Positions 16,464 to 26,895 of a stretch of DNA of 64,000 nucleotides are shown one piece after another (the first letter of the stretch is position 1; each line of letters opens with the position of its first letter). The notes under the pieces are model-generated. The model was not told the DNA's origin, searched no databases, and saw nothing but the letters and a program-made list of their open reading frames with translations. The position numbers were made by a program, and so were the translations under genes. The DNA is taken from NCBI GenBank assembly GCA_028713225.1, contig JAQTOS010000005.1, forward strand, positions 78,130 to 142,129, in the 5' to 3' direction. Origin of the DNA: Candidatus Altimarinota bacterium (GTDB taxonomy: Bacteria; Patescibacteriota; Gracilibacteria; BD1-5; UBA6164).

Positions 16464-16492
16464 AAAAATCCTCGCATAATGCGAGGATTTTT
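16464..16492. terminator. leuS terminator
   Basis: Perfect 13-bp arms (16464-16476 with 16480-16492, AAAAATCCTCGCA), loop TAA, T run at the end. Confidence 0.85.
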
Positions 16493-16493
16493 C

Positions 16494-16522
16494 GTAGAGA
16501 TGTTTTTAAAAAACATCTCTAC
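16494..16522. repeat. GTAGAGATG palindrome (REP-like)
   Basis: Arms of 14 bp (GTAGAGATGTTTTT and its complement) around a single A. It has GTAG/CTAC ends like the other family members but an AT-rich core. It directly follows the leuS terminator. Confidence 0.65.
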
Positions 16523-16530
16523 TTTTAAAA

Positions 16531-16574
16531 AGTCCCCCTTTGTTAAGGGGGATGTCCAATAGGACAGGGGGATT
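16531..16574. repeat. GC-rich double hairpin element
   Basis: Two small hairpins: TCCCCCTT...AAGGGGGA and TGTCC...GGACA, followed by GGGGGATTA. It is out of character with the AT-rich surroundings and lies next to the REP-like palindrome. Similar CCCCCTTT...AGGGGGA repeats occur in many bacterial genomes. Confidence 0.55.
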
Positions 16575-16575
16575 A

Positions 16576-16881
16576 TTATTTTTTAGCTAATTCTTCTTTT
16601 AAGTGATCAAATAAGTGATTTACTAAATCATCTAATTTTTTGTAATCTTCTCTTGAAAAAGGATGAAGTACTCAATCTATTTTTACAAGTAATTTACCAT
16701 CAAATAATCATTTTTTATTAGTTTTTAAGAAAATTTCAAATGTACTTTCTGCATCTTCTTTAGAATCAAATTTTGCTAAATAATGATCCAATTTATTTTC
16801 TAGATTTTCGCTTATTAGTCTATCTACAACTTCTTCCGAAATCCCTTCTCAATTTAAGTGTTTTAATACTTTTGTTGTCAT
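16576..16881 (-). CDS. Possible ribosome hibernation factor (HPF/RaiA-like)
   Basis: 101 residues with a predicted helix, beta strands, then a helix: LENKLDHYLAKF, then STFEIFLKTN, GKLLVKIDG, then DLVNHLFDHLKEELAKK. The order and length are those of the S30AE/HPF fold, which parks idle ribosomes as dimers. No single motif proves the family, so this is an inference from pattern. It is convergent with leuS. Confidence 0.5.
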
Positions 16882-16964
16882 AATCTCATAAAATTAAAGT
16901 ATAAATTATTGCTCTTTCGGGCAACTATCATTCTAGACTAATTTTATTAAATAACAAGATTTTT

Positions 16965-16992
16965 TTGAATTTTTTTCATTTATTCCTATAAT
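16965..16992 (+). promoter_or_regulatory. Promoter of gatB-hrcA
   Basis: TTGAAT (16965-16970), a 16-bp spacer, TATAAT (16987-16992). gatB starts 31 bp later. Confidence 0.5.
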
Positions 16993-17023
16993 GAGCTTAA
17001 ATTTACACTTAAAAGAAAAAAAT

Positions 17024-18463
17024 ATGACTTGAAAATATGAACTTGTAATCTGACTTGAAATACATGTAAGAGTAAAATCTCAAACTAAAATGTTTTGTTC
17101 TTGTAAAAATGCTGTTGAACTAGCGGAAGAACCAAATATAAATGTGTGCCCAGTTTGTATGTGATTTCCTTGAATGCTTCCAAAACTAAATGCTGAAGTT
17201 GTTAGACTTGGTGTTATTGCTGGACAAGCTATGAAATGTGAAGTAAACAAAATTTCTAGATTTGATAGAAAATCTTATTTCTATCCAGATTTGCCAAATT
17301 CTTTTCAAACTACTCAATTATATGAAACTATTGTTGGACAATGAGATGTTAGAGTCTTAGTAAACTGAGAATTAAAACATTTCAAAATTCATCATATGCA
17401 CTTAGAAAATGATGCTGGTAAATTAACTCATGTATGAGGAAAAACACTTTGCGATTATAACAGAGCTGGAAGTCCTCTTATGGAAATTGTTACTGAACCT
17501 GATTTTAGATCTAAAGATGATGTTGTTGAATTTTTGAAAGAACTTCAAAAAATGATGAGATTTGCAAATGTGTCAGATGCTGATATGGAAAAAGGTCAAT
17601 TAAGATGTGATGTAAATATTTCTCTTAGAAAATTTGGAGAAAATATCCTAAACAATAGAGTAGAATTAAAAAATATAAACTCTTTTTCTTCTATTGGTAG
17701 AGCCATAGATACAGAATTTTCAAGACAAGCAAAACTATATGAAAAATGAGAATATGTAGACCAAGAAACAAGAGGTTGGGATGATGATAAAGGAGTGTCA
17801 AATGTACAAAGATCAAAAGAAAATGCTATGGATTACAGATATTTTCCAGAACCAGATTTATTGCCAATTGTTCTGACGGATGAATTTATAGCAGATTGTG
17901 CTTCAAAAGTAGGAGAATTACCAATTGATAGAAGAATTACATATTTGAATGATTATAAATTTAAAGAAGATGATGCTAGAATCTTGTCAGCAGACAGAGA
18001 TATTTCAGATTATTTTGATAGCTTAGTTGCTCTTACAAAAGATGCAAATAAATCAAATTCTTATATCACTTCAGTGCTTCTTGCTATGATGAAAGAAGAC
18101 GCGGAAGTAAATACTTTTGCATCACTTAGATTTGAAATTTCTGAACTTGCTGAAGTTATTGCTTTAGTAAATAAAGACGAATTATCTTCAACAAATGCAA
18201 AATTAGTTATAGAAGAATTATTTGTAAATGGTGGAAAAACTAGTGCAATAGTTGATGCTAAATGACTTAGACAAACAAACGATTTATGAGCTTTAGAAGC
18301 TGTTGTAGATAAAGTTATAGAATCAAATCCTACACAAGTTGCCGATTACAAATGAGGAAATGAAAGAATTTTTGGTTTTCTTGTAGGACAATGTATGAAA
18401 GCTTCAGCTTGAGCTTGAAATCCTAAGATTTTTAATGATATTTTAAAGAATAAATTGGGTTAA
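17024..18463 (+). CDS. gatB: Asp/Glu-tRNA amidotransferase subunit B
   Basis: The kinase/transamidation subunit that converts Glu-tRNA(Gln) or Asp-tRNA(Asn) to the amide form with GatA and GatC. The 479-residue protein starts YELVIGLEIHVRV, the GatB signature, and its invariant glycine is TGA. It has the zinc cysteines CSC and [19 protein letters not shown], the [11 protein letters not shown] block, [27 protein letters not shown] and a C-terminal YqeY-like tail ending [13 protein letters not shown]. gatA and gatC are not in the window. The hrcA start follows after 4 bp. Confidence 0.97.
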
Positions 18464-18467
18464 GTCT

Positions 18468-19163
18468 ATGGCACAAATAACAGAGAGAAATATCTCAATA
18501 CTTAAAATAATAGTTGAAGAATTTTTGCAAACTGGAGAAGTGCTTGGTAGTAAAGCACTTCTTAAAAAGTATGATATGTGAGTATCATCTGCTACTATCA
18601 GAAATGATATGGCAGTTTTGGAAAAACTTGATTTGGTTTTTCAACCATATAATTCGGCTGGTAGATTGCCAACAGCAAAAGGTCTTAGAGCTTTTGTTAA
18701 TTATTTTATGCAAATTTCTCCTGATTATCTGCTTGCTTCAAAAAATATATGAGTTTGAGAAAATATCAAAAAATTGGAAGATTTTATTTTTGATGTGGTT
18801 TTTAATTTGGCTAATTCTACAAAAGAAATCACTTTTCTTGCAGTTCCAGAAGACGGAATTTTGAAATATTCTGGACTTGCTTCTTTTCTAGAAAATAATC
18901 ACAAGGCTCTTTGAAATAGTATTTTTAATATTATCAAAATGCTTGAAAATAAAGATAATTTCATCAAATTTATTTCTTCACTTGATTTAAATAGAGAAGT
19001 TAATGTTTTTATCTGAGAAGAAAATATTATTGCTTACTTAAAAGATTATACGATTATTATAAGACCTTTGATAATTGATTGAAAAAAGGCTTATATTTGA
19101 ATTATTTGAGCTTTGAAAATGAATTATAGTTTCAATATAAGTGCAATAAAAGGGATAATATAA
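18468..19163 (+). CDS. hrcA: Heat-shock repressor HrcA, short form
   Basis: A winged-helix repressor that normally binds CIRCE sites upstream of groE and dnaK. The N-terminal 85 residues match well ([54 protein letters not shown]). The C-terminal part has the GAF-like end ([20 protein letters not shown]). At 231 residues it is about 100 shorter than usual and lacks most of the central region. It follows gatB closely (4-bp gap). I saw no CIRCE site in the window. Confidence 0.88.
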
Positions 19164-19180
19164 AAAATGTATATAAAAAG

Positions 19181-19208
19181 GTAAGGAACGCAGGCCTGCG
19201 TTCCTTAC
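19181..19208. repeat. REP-like palindrome
   Basis: A perfect 28-bp palindrome, half-site GTAAGGAACGCAGG. It lies downstream of hrcA next to a second copy at 19232. Confidence 0.85.
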
Positions 19209-19231
19209 AAGGATTTTGTATAAATAATTTT

Positions 19232-19254
19232 GTAGGGAACGATTGCATCGTTCC
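19232..19254. repeat. REP-like palindrome, shorter copy
   Basis: GTAGGGAACGAT then TGC then ATCGTTCC. The arms GGAACGAT (19236-19243) and ATCGTTCC (19247-19254) pair perfectly. It has the same GTAGGGAACG head as the family. Confidence 0.7.
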
Positions 19255-19290
19255 AATAAAACCTGTTCCAATATTTTATATCAATTCCAA

Positions 19291-19321
19291 CAAAAAAACG
19301 ACACAATTTGTGTCGTTTTTT
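19291..19321. terminator. Two-way terminator between hrcA and trxA
   Basis: Stem AACGACACA/TGTGTCGTT flanked by A7 and T7 tracts. Confidence 0.8.
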
Positions 19322-19335
19322 ATATTATTCGTGAA

Positions 19336-19701
19336 TTAAGCAGCTTGTGCTCATGAGAAATCTGCATTATTTGCAGGAGCTGAGTATTTAGCAGCAATAG
19401 CTTCTAAATTAGCTTTTTGTTGAACACCAACTAATTGTTCTACTGGTTTACCATCTTTGAAGATTAGTATAGTAGGAATACTCATTATTCTAAAACTCAT
19501 AGCAGTATTTGGGTTTTCATCAACATTTACTTTACATACTTTAACATCTGAATTTGAATCAGCAAAATCAGCTAAAATAGGTAACATCATTTGACAAGGA
19601 CCACACCATTCAGCCCAGAAATCAACTATTGCAACTCCTTTAGAGTTTAAAACTTCAGCTTCAAAATTGTTATCATTTATTACATTTACATTATTTGCCA
19701 T
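19336..19701 (-). CDS. trxA: Thioredoxin
   Basis: A cytoplasmic disulfide reductase. 121 residues with the WCGPC active site at 32-36, the cis-proline motif SIPTILIFKDG and conserved DFWAEW. The track-like ORF would stop after ADFS, but the TGA there is glycine and the protein ends GAQAA-TAA. Normal family length is about 105-110. It is convergent with hrcA. Confidence 0.95.
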
Positions 19702-19730
19702 AATAATTATAGGTTAATTAAGTAAAAAAT

Positions 19731-19760
19731 ATAAGGAGACCTCAAAAAGAATCTCCTTAT
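19731..19760 (-). terminator. Hairpin between tRNA-Lys and trxA
   Basis: Arms ATAAGGAGA (19731-19739) and TCTCCTTAT (19752-19760). Read on the minus strand, a T run follows, so it probably ends the tRNA transcript before trxA. Confidence 0.6.
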
Positions 19761-19779
19761 ATTATATTTTATTTTTTAA

Positions 19780-19855
19780 TGGTGGGGTTGGCGGGATTCG
19801 AACCCGCGACCTTGTCCTTAAAAGGGACCTGCTCTACCAGCTGAGCTACAACCCC
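19780..19855 (-). tRNA. tRNA-Lys (anticodon TTT)
   Basis: On the minus strand: acceptor GGGGTTG/CAACCCC, D stem GCTC/GAGC, anticodon loop CTTTTAA with anticodon TTT, T arm GCGGG-TTCGAAT-CCCGC, discriminator A and an encoded CCA end. The last anticodon-stem pair is mismatched (G-A). Confidence 0.95.
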
Positions 19856-20007
19856 AAAAAAAGTTTTTGTTTCTTTTTTTAAAGCCAGGGCATTATATAA
19901 AAAATATTTGATTATGCAAACTTTTTTTGCAAAAAAATAAATTTATCTTGATTTTAAGTTCAAACTAGATAAAACTAGATTAATACTAAAATTAAAAGTT
20001 AAAAATA

Positions 20008-20964
20008 ATGAATGAGTTATTTAAATATTTAGATGATTTTTTAGCTAAGAAATCAGATAAGAAAAAATTAGTTGTTATATATGGTCCAACTGCTTCAGGA
20101 AAAACTGCGGTTTCTATTGATGTTGCAAAATATTTAAATTCTGAGATTATTTCAACTGATTCAAGACAAATTTATAGATTTATGGATGTTTGAACTGGAA
20201 AAATTACTCAGGAAGAAACTAAGGGGATAGTTCACCATATGATAGATATTATAAATCCAAATGAGTATTATTCTGTTTGAGATTATAACATTGAGGCAAA
20301 TAAAAATATAAGTGATATTTTTGATTCTTGAAAAATACCAGTTTTAGCTGGATGAACAGGCCTTTATATAGATAGTTTGATTTATGATAATTTCACTTCA
20401 AAAGCTCCAAGAGATGAAAATCTGAGAAATCAATTAGAAGCCGAAAGACTAGAATTTGGAAATGAATATATTTATAAAAAATTACAAGAAATAGACCCAA
20501 AATATGCCTCTGAATTACATCCAAATAATTATATGTATGTAATGAGATGAATTGAAGTCAAAATGCTTACAGGGCTTTCAAAATTGGATTTTGTGACTGA
20601 AAAATCTCTAGCATATGATGTATTTTTCATAAATTCTTTTAGCTGAGATAATTGAGATATAGTTTATGACACGATTAGACAAATATTTTTTTTAAATAAT
20701 TTTAAAACTAGAGAAGATTTGTACAAAAATATAGATAAAAGAGTTTCTTGAATGTTTGAAAATGGGTTATTAGATGAATTTAAATGATTACTTGAAAAAT
20801 GATATAAAAAAGAAGATTTTTGACTAAATAGTATTGGTTACAGAGAACTTTTTGATTATATAGAATGAAAAACAAGTTTAGATGAAACTATTGCACTTGT
20901 ACAGAAAAATTCTAGAAATTATGCAAAAAGACAATTAACTTGGATGAGAAGATATGAAAAATAA
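20008..20964 (+). CDS. miaA: tRNA dimethylallyltransferase
   Basis: Adds a dimethylallyl group to A37 of tRNAs reading U-starting codons. The 318-residue protein has the P-loop GPTASGKT at 26-33, [17 protein letters not shown] (DSRQ motif), [33 protein letters not shown] and the C-terminal [16 protein letters not shown] block. One glycine of GTGK and one of GGTG are TGA. Start: ATG directly after an AT-rich leader. Confidence 0.96.
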
Positions 20965-20970
20965 AAAAAA

Positions 20971-20997
20971 ATCCCTGGGCTTGCACCAGGGTGTTTT
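20971..20997. terminator. GC-rich two-way terminator
   Basis: Stem CCCTGG/CCAGGG with loop GCTTGCA, A-rich on one side and T5 on the other. It immediately follows the stop of the foreign-looking minus gene and may have come with it. It also ends miaA. Confidence 0.8.
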
Positions 20998-21620
20998 TAA
21001 AAATCGGTAAATTGTCCTCCAAATGAAGGAGCAATAGGTGCATAAGGAATAAGTTTATTATCCTCATTAACACGAATGCGGAAAAAAATTTTTCTCCCAG
21101 GTTCTTGCCAAAACCAGGGAGTGAAAGTATTAGCTTTATCCACACTTTCTCTAGGCCCAAGAATTTTAATTTTTTTATTGTCTGGAACAAAAGCCGTATT
21201 AGATTCATCAGTAAATACGATGAAACGACAAGGGCTTTTTCCAAAGAAAGTTGAGAAACGAATTTCTCCGTCTTGAGCTTTCATTTTGCCGTAAACGAAG
21301 AATTTTCCAGAATTTGCTTCAACTTCGTATCCGATGAAGAAGGTTCTTTTTTGAGATTCTCCTTCACTATCTCCAACACTCATTGTTGTATATCCACCAG
21401 ATTGGTACATTTCACAATTTCCAGGTAGTACTGGAATTGATAAATTTACCATATCCATGTATCCACCGAGTGTGTATTCAAAGATGATATAGTCTTTGAC
21501 CTTTTCAGATTTAATATCATCTTTCACCATTACTAGCTTGCTTTGAAACCATAATTTATAGAATACTTTTAGGACAATCGCTAAAAGTATAGCTATAAAC
21601 GCTCCGAGTAGTAAGTACAT
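20997..21620 (-). CDS. Membrane-anchored protein of unknown function, likely acquired
   Basis: 207 residues: an N-terminal membrane helix (3-23), then a beta-rich soluble domain with many aromatic residues (FSTFFGKSPCRFIVF, TFTPWFWQEPG). I do not recognise it. All 17 glycines are GGN; none is TGA, although neighbouring genes use TGA for about half of theirs. Arg codons include CGN. A strong AGGAG (21627-21631) lies 6 bp before the ATG, unlike most genes here. It sits between the nucleosidase gene and the 3' end of miaA with its own GC-rich terminator. These traits suggest recent transfer from a standard-code bacterium. Confidence 0.8.
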   Translation of the reverse strand: MYLLLGAFIAILLAIVLKVFYKLWFQSKLVMVKDDIKSEKVKDYIIFEYTLGGYMDMVNLSIPVLPGNCEMYQSGGYTTMSVGDSEGESQKRTFFIGYEVEANSGKFFVYGKMKAQDGEIRFSTFFGKSPCRFIVFTDESNTAFVPDNKKIKILGPRESVDKANTFTPWFWQEPGRKIFFRIRVNEDNKLIPYAPIAPSFGGQFTDF

Positions 21621-21688
21621 TTTTTTCTCCTAGAGAGGAATTTTAGTTTTGATTTTGGGCTTTCGCTGATTTTATTTATAGTATTTTT

Positions 21689-22441
21689 TTATACTTTGTC
21701 AAAGATTTCTAGAAATTCTTTTTTTGATAAATTTTTAAATCTTTCAAAAAAATCTTTAAAATCTGTTTTGTGAAGGGCTTTGTATCTGTTTACTAATTTT
21801 TTGAATATTTCAAATTCTGAAAAAGTGAATGAAAAATGTTCTTTGTAAAAATCATAATTTTCTTCATTTTTTGTATTTTGCCCCAAATATGAACTTATAT
21901 TTTCAAGTAGAGAAATATAATCTAAATCTTTCAGAGAATTTTGCATAGCTTCAATATCTACTTTTTTTGAATCTAAACTTACAAAATCAAAAGGTTTTTT
22001 TAGAATTATTGCTGGAATTTTTTCTTTTGAAGCGACAAAATCTATAGCAAAAGATTCCATATCTACATAATCTTCTAAGCTCATTTCTTCAGTATTTGTT
22101 ATTACTTTTTCGCTCGATAATATAGATTTTAAATCTAAAAATTTGAAATAAATTGTAGGAAGAGATTCTTTGAAATTAGAATTATTTTTTATTCTGGCAA
22201 CTTGAAAACAATCATTTTTTAGGTCAAAACTAGCTTTCCCACAAACTCAGATATTTACTATAAAATCTGTCTTATTTTTAGATAAATAATCTTTTAGTGA
22301 GTAAATAGTATTATAATTTCCAACTCAAGTTTGCAAGAAATCTATTTTCAAAGCAGTAAAATTTAGATTTTTTATAAGAGATTTTATTGTTTTTAATTCT
22401 TGAGAAAGCGCACAGGCAAAAAGGATATTATATTTTTTCAT
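21689..22441 (-). CDS. Nucleoside phosphorylase/MTA-SAH nucleosidase-like protein
   Basis: 250 residues. QTGVGNYNTIYSLKDYL and FIVNIGVCGKAS match the PNP/UDP-phosphorylase fold loops, and YVDMESFAIDFVASKEKIP matches the VxDMExxA motif carrying the base-contacting Met-Glu. The likely substrate is 5'-methylthioadenosine, S-adenosylhomocysteine or a related nucleoside, which would fit with metK elsewhere in the window. The N-terminal catalytic Glu is not obvious. Its start is 2 bp after the stop of the mltD-like gene, so the two are cotranscribed. Confidence 0.75.
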
Positions 22442-22443
22442 AT

Positions 22444-23319
22444 TTAGTTCATTATTTTTATTTCCCATTTTCCTTCTGGAAGTGAATCTCAAATTATCCA
22501 AGGATTTAGTAATTTTATTGTTTTATAATTTTCATTTTGTTTTATTGCAAAATCATAAAGATTATCAATTTTTGAAACTTTTATAGTTTTAGTTTTTGGT
22601 GGATAATATTTATCTCAGATTATCTTATCTATAAACCATTTTTTTGATTCATAATCTTTCATAATATATTTTATTGCAAGAATTCTAAAAACATATCTAG
22701 AAGTTTCTTCATTTAAATATAAATCATAGAAAGAACTAACTTTTTGTTTATCCAAAGCATTTTTTATACCATTTTCTCATCTGTTGTAAGATGCTGCAAC
22801 TAAAGTCCGATCTCAGAATTTCTTGTATAATTCTTTGAAATATTTTATAGCAGCTATAGTTGATTTTTCAGGGTTATATCTTTCATCTACATAATCATTT
22901 ACTTGAAGCCCAAATCTCTTGGCTGTTTCAGGCATAAATTGCCAGATTCAAGCCGCACTAGTACTAGATAAAGCATTGTTTAATAATGCCGATTCAGCAA
23001 TAGCTAAATATTTGAAATCATTTGGTATTTTTGCTTCACTAAGGGCTTTCTCTATATAGGGCATATAAATAGGACTTCTTTTTATATAAAGAATGTCTTG
23101 ATAAACATTATAGGAATTTATATAAAATTCTTTATCAAATCTTTCTTTATTGAAAAAATAAACATCATTCATAGGGACTTTTTCATCTGCAAAATTTATA
23201 TTGCTTCAAGGGTATGAAAAAATGATAGATTTATCAGAAGATGAATATTTGTTAAAAAGTATTCATATAATAAGAATTAATCCTATTATAGCTAGAATCA
23301 TTAAGTATTGTTTTTTCAT
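22444..23319 (-). CDS. Membrane-bound lytic murein transglycosylase, MltD-like
   Basis: Cleaves glycan strands of peptidoglycan. 291 residues: membrane helix 6-22, then the SLT domain with catalytic Glu (AIAESALL, E109), SSTSAAGIWQFMPETAKRFG, VAASYNRGENGI and SRYVFRILAIKYI. The C-terminal 60 residues (KTKTIKVSKIDNLYDFAIKQ, LLNPWIIGDSLPEG) look like one LysM-type module. It is first in a two-gene minus-strand operon. Confidence 0.9.
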
Positions 23320-23577
23320 TTTTTTATTTCGTAATTTGTAAAAATTGAGTATAATTTTTCTCACATAATATATGCAAAAAAACTATTTTTCAAAAACTAT
23401 TTTTTAGATTAGAAATTAAGTTTTTAACAGTACGGAGAGGGAATGCCGTATAAAAAACTTATACAGAAAAATGTGTCAAACAAAAAATAACAATTGACTT
23501 TGAACTATAAAAACATAAATTATCGACATCAAAAAATGTTAAAAACTTGATTTTAGTCTTTTTACAAACGAAGAACA
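23320..23577. other. Region upstream of dnaA
   Basis: 258 bp without a gene between the divergent mltD-like and dnaA genes. It holds a bulged hairpin (23418-23460) and a DnaA-box-like TTATCGACA at 23520-23528 (one change from TTATCCACA). One such box does not make an origin. The rest is AT-rich and holds nothing else I can name. Confidence 0.5.
23418..23460 (+). other. Bulged hairpin in the dnaA leader region
   Basis: AAGTTTTT, bulge AACAG, TACGG, loop AGAGGGAATG, CCGTA, AAAAAACTT. The GC-rich top stem stands out in AT-rich DNA. It may be a structured RNA element; its type is not recognised. Confidence 0.45.
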
Positions 23578-25014
23578 ATGGAAAAATACTACAAACTTAA
23601 AAATATATTATCTTTCTTAGTTACTACACTTAGAAAACAAGATTTTTTAGTTTATTTTAAGAAAATGACGATAGTTGATGTTGCTTGAGACGAACTTATT
23701 TTATGAGTTGTTTCTAGTTTCATGAGAGATAATATTGCAGCAAAATTTTATGATAATATTTTAGAAGCGGCAAAAACTGAATTTCCAAATGTAAAAAGAA
23801 TTGATTTTATTGTAGATCCAAATATAGAAAATCCTACAAATCATAATGTAGTTGACTGTGTGAGTCTTTTCAAAGATTCGACTTCAAAGAAAAAACCTAA
23901 AAAAGAAGAAGAAAATCCTATAGTTGATAAAAATCAAGCTGGATTTTCTAGAAATACAAAAACAGTAAATGATAGATATAGTTTGGAAAATTTCATAGTT
24001 TGACCAGATAATCAATTAGCTTATTCTGCTTGTGAAGCTGTTACTAGAAATCCAGGGAAATCATATAATCCTCTTTATATTTATTGAGATGTTGGTCTTG
24101 GAAAAACTCATTTACTTCAAGCAACAGGAAATGCTATTTCAAAAAAATTCAAAGATAAAAATATCGCTTATACAACAGCTGACAAATTTATCACTGATTA
24201 TGTTTCTGCTGTTAAAAGAAAATCAGTTGAAAAATTAAGAGAAAAATATAAAGAAATTGATGTTCTAATAATAGATGATGTACAATTTCTAGCTAAAAAA
24301 GAACAAACTCAAAATGAACTTTATAATATTTTCAACATTTTATATGATGGAGAAAAACAAATTATAATAAGTTGAGATAGACCACCAAATGAGTTATCAG
24401 AACTTGAACCAAGATTAAAAAGTAGATTTGCATGGGGCATAACTGTAGATATTGGGAAACCAGATTATGAAACGAGACTAGCTATCATTCAAGAAAAATC
24501 AAGAGCTAGAGAATTTCTTCTTCCAAAAGATGTTTCTGAATTTGTAGCTGCAAATGTTACTGATAATGTCAGAGAATTGGAATGAGTTCTAAATCAAATA
24601 ATAGCTGAATTTGAACTTGATTGAAGCACTCCTACACTTGATAGAGTAGCTAAAAAATTGAAAAAATTAAGTTTCACTTGAGATTTACTAGGATTTTGAC
24701 ATGCTCCTGCTGTTAATAAAATCAAATTAAAATCTTATGAAGATGTTATTGATGCAGTTTCTGCTCATTTCTGAATAGAAAAAGAATGAATTTTATGAGA
24801 AAATAGAAGAAAAGAATTTATGATTCCAAGACAAGTATCAATGTACTTACTTAAAACAAAAATGAACTACACTTATGAAAGAATCTGAAATATATTTTCA
24901 GGGAGAAATCATTCAGCTATACTTTATTCTTGTAATAAACTTGATAGCATAATGAAAAAAGATAAAAATCTTTTATACGAAGTTAACGCTATAAGAGAAA
25001 GTATTTGACTATAG
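23578..25014 (+). CDS. dnaA: Replication initiator DnaA
   Basis: An ATP-dependent initiator that binds and opens the origin. 478 residues: N-terminal domain I, a charged linker (about 105-130), the AAA+ domain with Walker A GDVGLGKT (170-177), Walker B LIIDDVQFLAKK (D233, D234), and the sensor LEPRLKSRFAWG. The C-terminal DNA-binding domain has PRQVSMYLLKTKMNYTYERIGN and the GRNHSAILYSCNK signature. The first P-loop glycine is TGA. The stop is TAG. Confidence 0.97.
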
Positions 25015-25043
25015 AAAAAATGACGAATTTTCGTCATTTTTTC
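25015..25043 (+). terminator. dnaA terminator
   Basis: Perfect stem AAAAAATGACGAA/TTCGTCATTTTTT with a T run, directly after the stop. Confidence 0.8.
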
Positions 25044-25126
25044 TTTTTATATTTTAAGCAATTTCTTTTTTGCAAATTTATCAAAAAATACTAAAATAAA
25101 AACAATTTAAAACATAATTTTTATTT

Positions 25127-26878
25127 ATGAAAAAACAAGAAATAAAAGCCTTCACATTAGTGGAATTAATTATAGTAATAACAATTCTAGCAATACTTGC
25201 TACTATTGGTTTTATGTCATATCAATCATATACAGCTGATGCTCGTGACTGAAAAAGAAAACGAGATTTATGAGAAGTTAGAAGTGGACTTGAAATATAT
25301 CAAATGAAAAATTCAGTACTTCCAGATCCAGATGCACAAACTGTAATAATAATGAGTGGTGCAAATACAATATCAACTCAATGATATTTGTGAGCTAATG
25401 TTCTACAAAAATTAAGAGCATCAGGTGATATAAAAGACTATCTAGATAATAATTACTATACATATTCAGTAAACTGAACAAAAACAAAATATCAATTACT
25501 AGGAATGTTTGAAAATAGTTCTAATTTAGCAATGAATAATAATCTATTAGATAGAGCTTATGCACAAACAGATTATACAAATAGATATGCATATACTATT
25601 TGAAATAAAGTATGAATATTTTTTTCTTGAACAACAAACAATACTCCAATACAAGAAACAATGAGTTGAAATTTGGATTTAACAAGTTGAGCAAATGCAA
25701 CGAAAATATTCAAAGTAATGTTTAGTAATCAAACTACAAATAGTGGAACTCTAAGTATAACTTGAGCTAATCTCCCATCTATAATACAAACAGAAACTAA
25801 TAGTACGACGACAACAACAGCAACAAATCCATGAATAAAAACAACATGATTTTCGACAACACTTTATACATGAAGTGGTGGAAATCAATCAATCACTACA
25901 TGAGTAGATATGTCTTCTCAATGGTGAACAGATCCTAGTCAAACTTTTTGAGGTTTAGTTTGGGGAAAAAGTAGAAGTAATGCTCAGAACCATTATTTAA
26001 CTGATACAATTAATGGTGCTGGATATATTGTACAATCAAGTACTACTAACAATCAATTAAACAATACTTCATATATAACAAATTTTACAAATAATGGTTT
26101 TTCTTTAGCTTTAAATTGAGGGGATTCAAATTATTCATGATATACTTATGCTTCTTGGAATTTTCAAACTACTAATCGTATTACTGGTACTACAAATCAT
26201 TCTAAAACATATACTTGTCAATATAATCCCTATACTTGATTTACGATGGTTAAATATGTAGGTAGTGGTTTAGCTTGACATGAAATTCCTAATTGTTTAG
26301 GAAAAAAATTAAATTTTGTTCTAATTAAAAGTACTAGTAACGTAGCTGATTGGTGGACTTTTACAGATACATCTGCAATGGTATTAAATACAACAGCTGC
26401 TTCTCCTAATGCTGCTGGAATAAGCGCGGTATCAAATACAGCATCAAGTTCAATATTAAATCAAAATTATGGGCAATATAATCAAAATAATGCAACTTAT
26501 ATTTTATATGGTTGGACTAATTCATACTATGATGCATCAAATAATCTTGTAGGTAATTATGAAATCTGAACATATAATTGAACATGAACATCAGGGAATA
26601 AAATAACTACAAAAGCTAAACCAGCTTGGATTATGGTAAAAAGTATAAATAGTATAGATAATTGGTATATATTTGACAATAAAAGACTTAATGATTGATA
26701 TGTAATTTCTCCTAATTTAAGTAATGCCGAAGATACTTCTTATGATTATCTAAATTTCAATTCTGATGGATTTACTTTTAATGCTTCATATATAAATCAA
26801 TCAAGTAGTCAATACTTATATATGGTAGTTTATGATAATGATAATTGATCTGGAAAATCTACATATATGTTAAAATAA
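25127..26878 (+). CDS. Type IV pilin fused to a phage tail-fibre-like domain
   Basis: 583 residues. The N-terminus has a class III signal (KAFTLVELIIVITILAILAT) with Phe after the short leader and Glu5, then a pilin helix. Residues about 230-583 are Asn/Thr/Ser-rich and resemble the repeated C-terminal domain of phage tail fibres (FGGLVWGKSRSNAQNHYLTD, NNGFSLALNGG, YTYASWNF, then FTMVKYVGSGLAGHEIP). The protein could present a receptor-binding head on pili for attachment to a host cell, which is inference. The first 130 bp or so are nearly identical to the pilin gene at 63354. Confidence 0.85.
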
Positions 26879-26895
26879 TTACTAATTTTAAAAAT

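Noticed and set aside
19181..19254. Two close palindromes as a CRISPR array
   Set aside because: Only two units, different sequences and lengths, no regular spacers, no cas genes.
23520..23528. Replication origin called from one DnaA-box-like site
   Set aside because: A single near-match in AT-rich DNA is weak; no cluster of boxes was seen.
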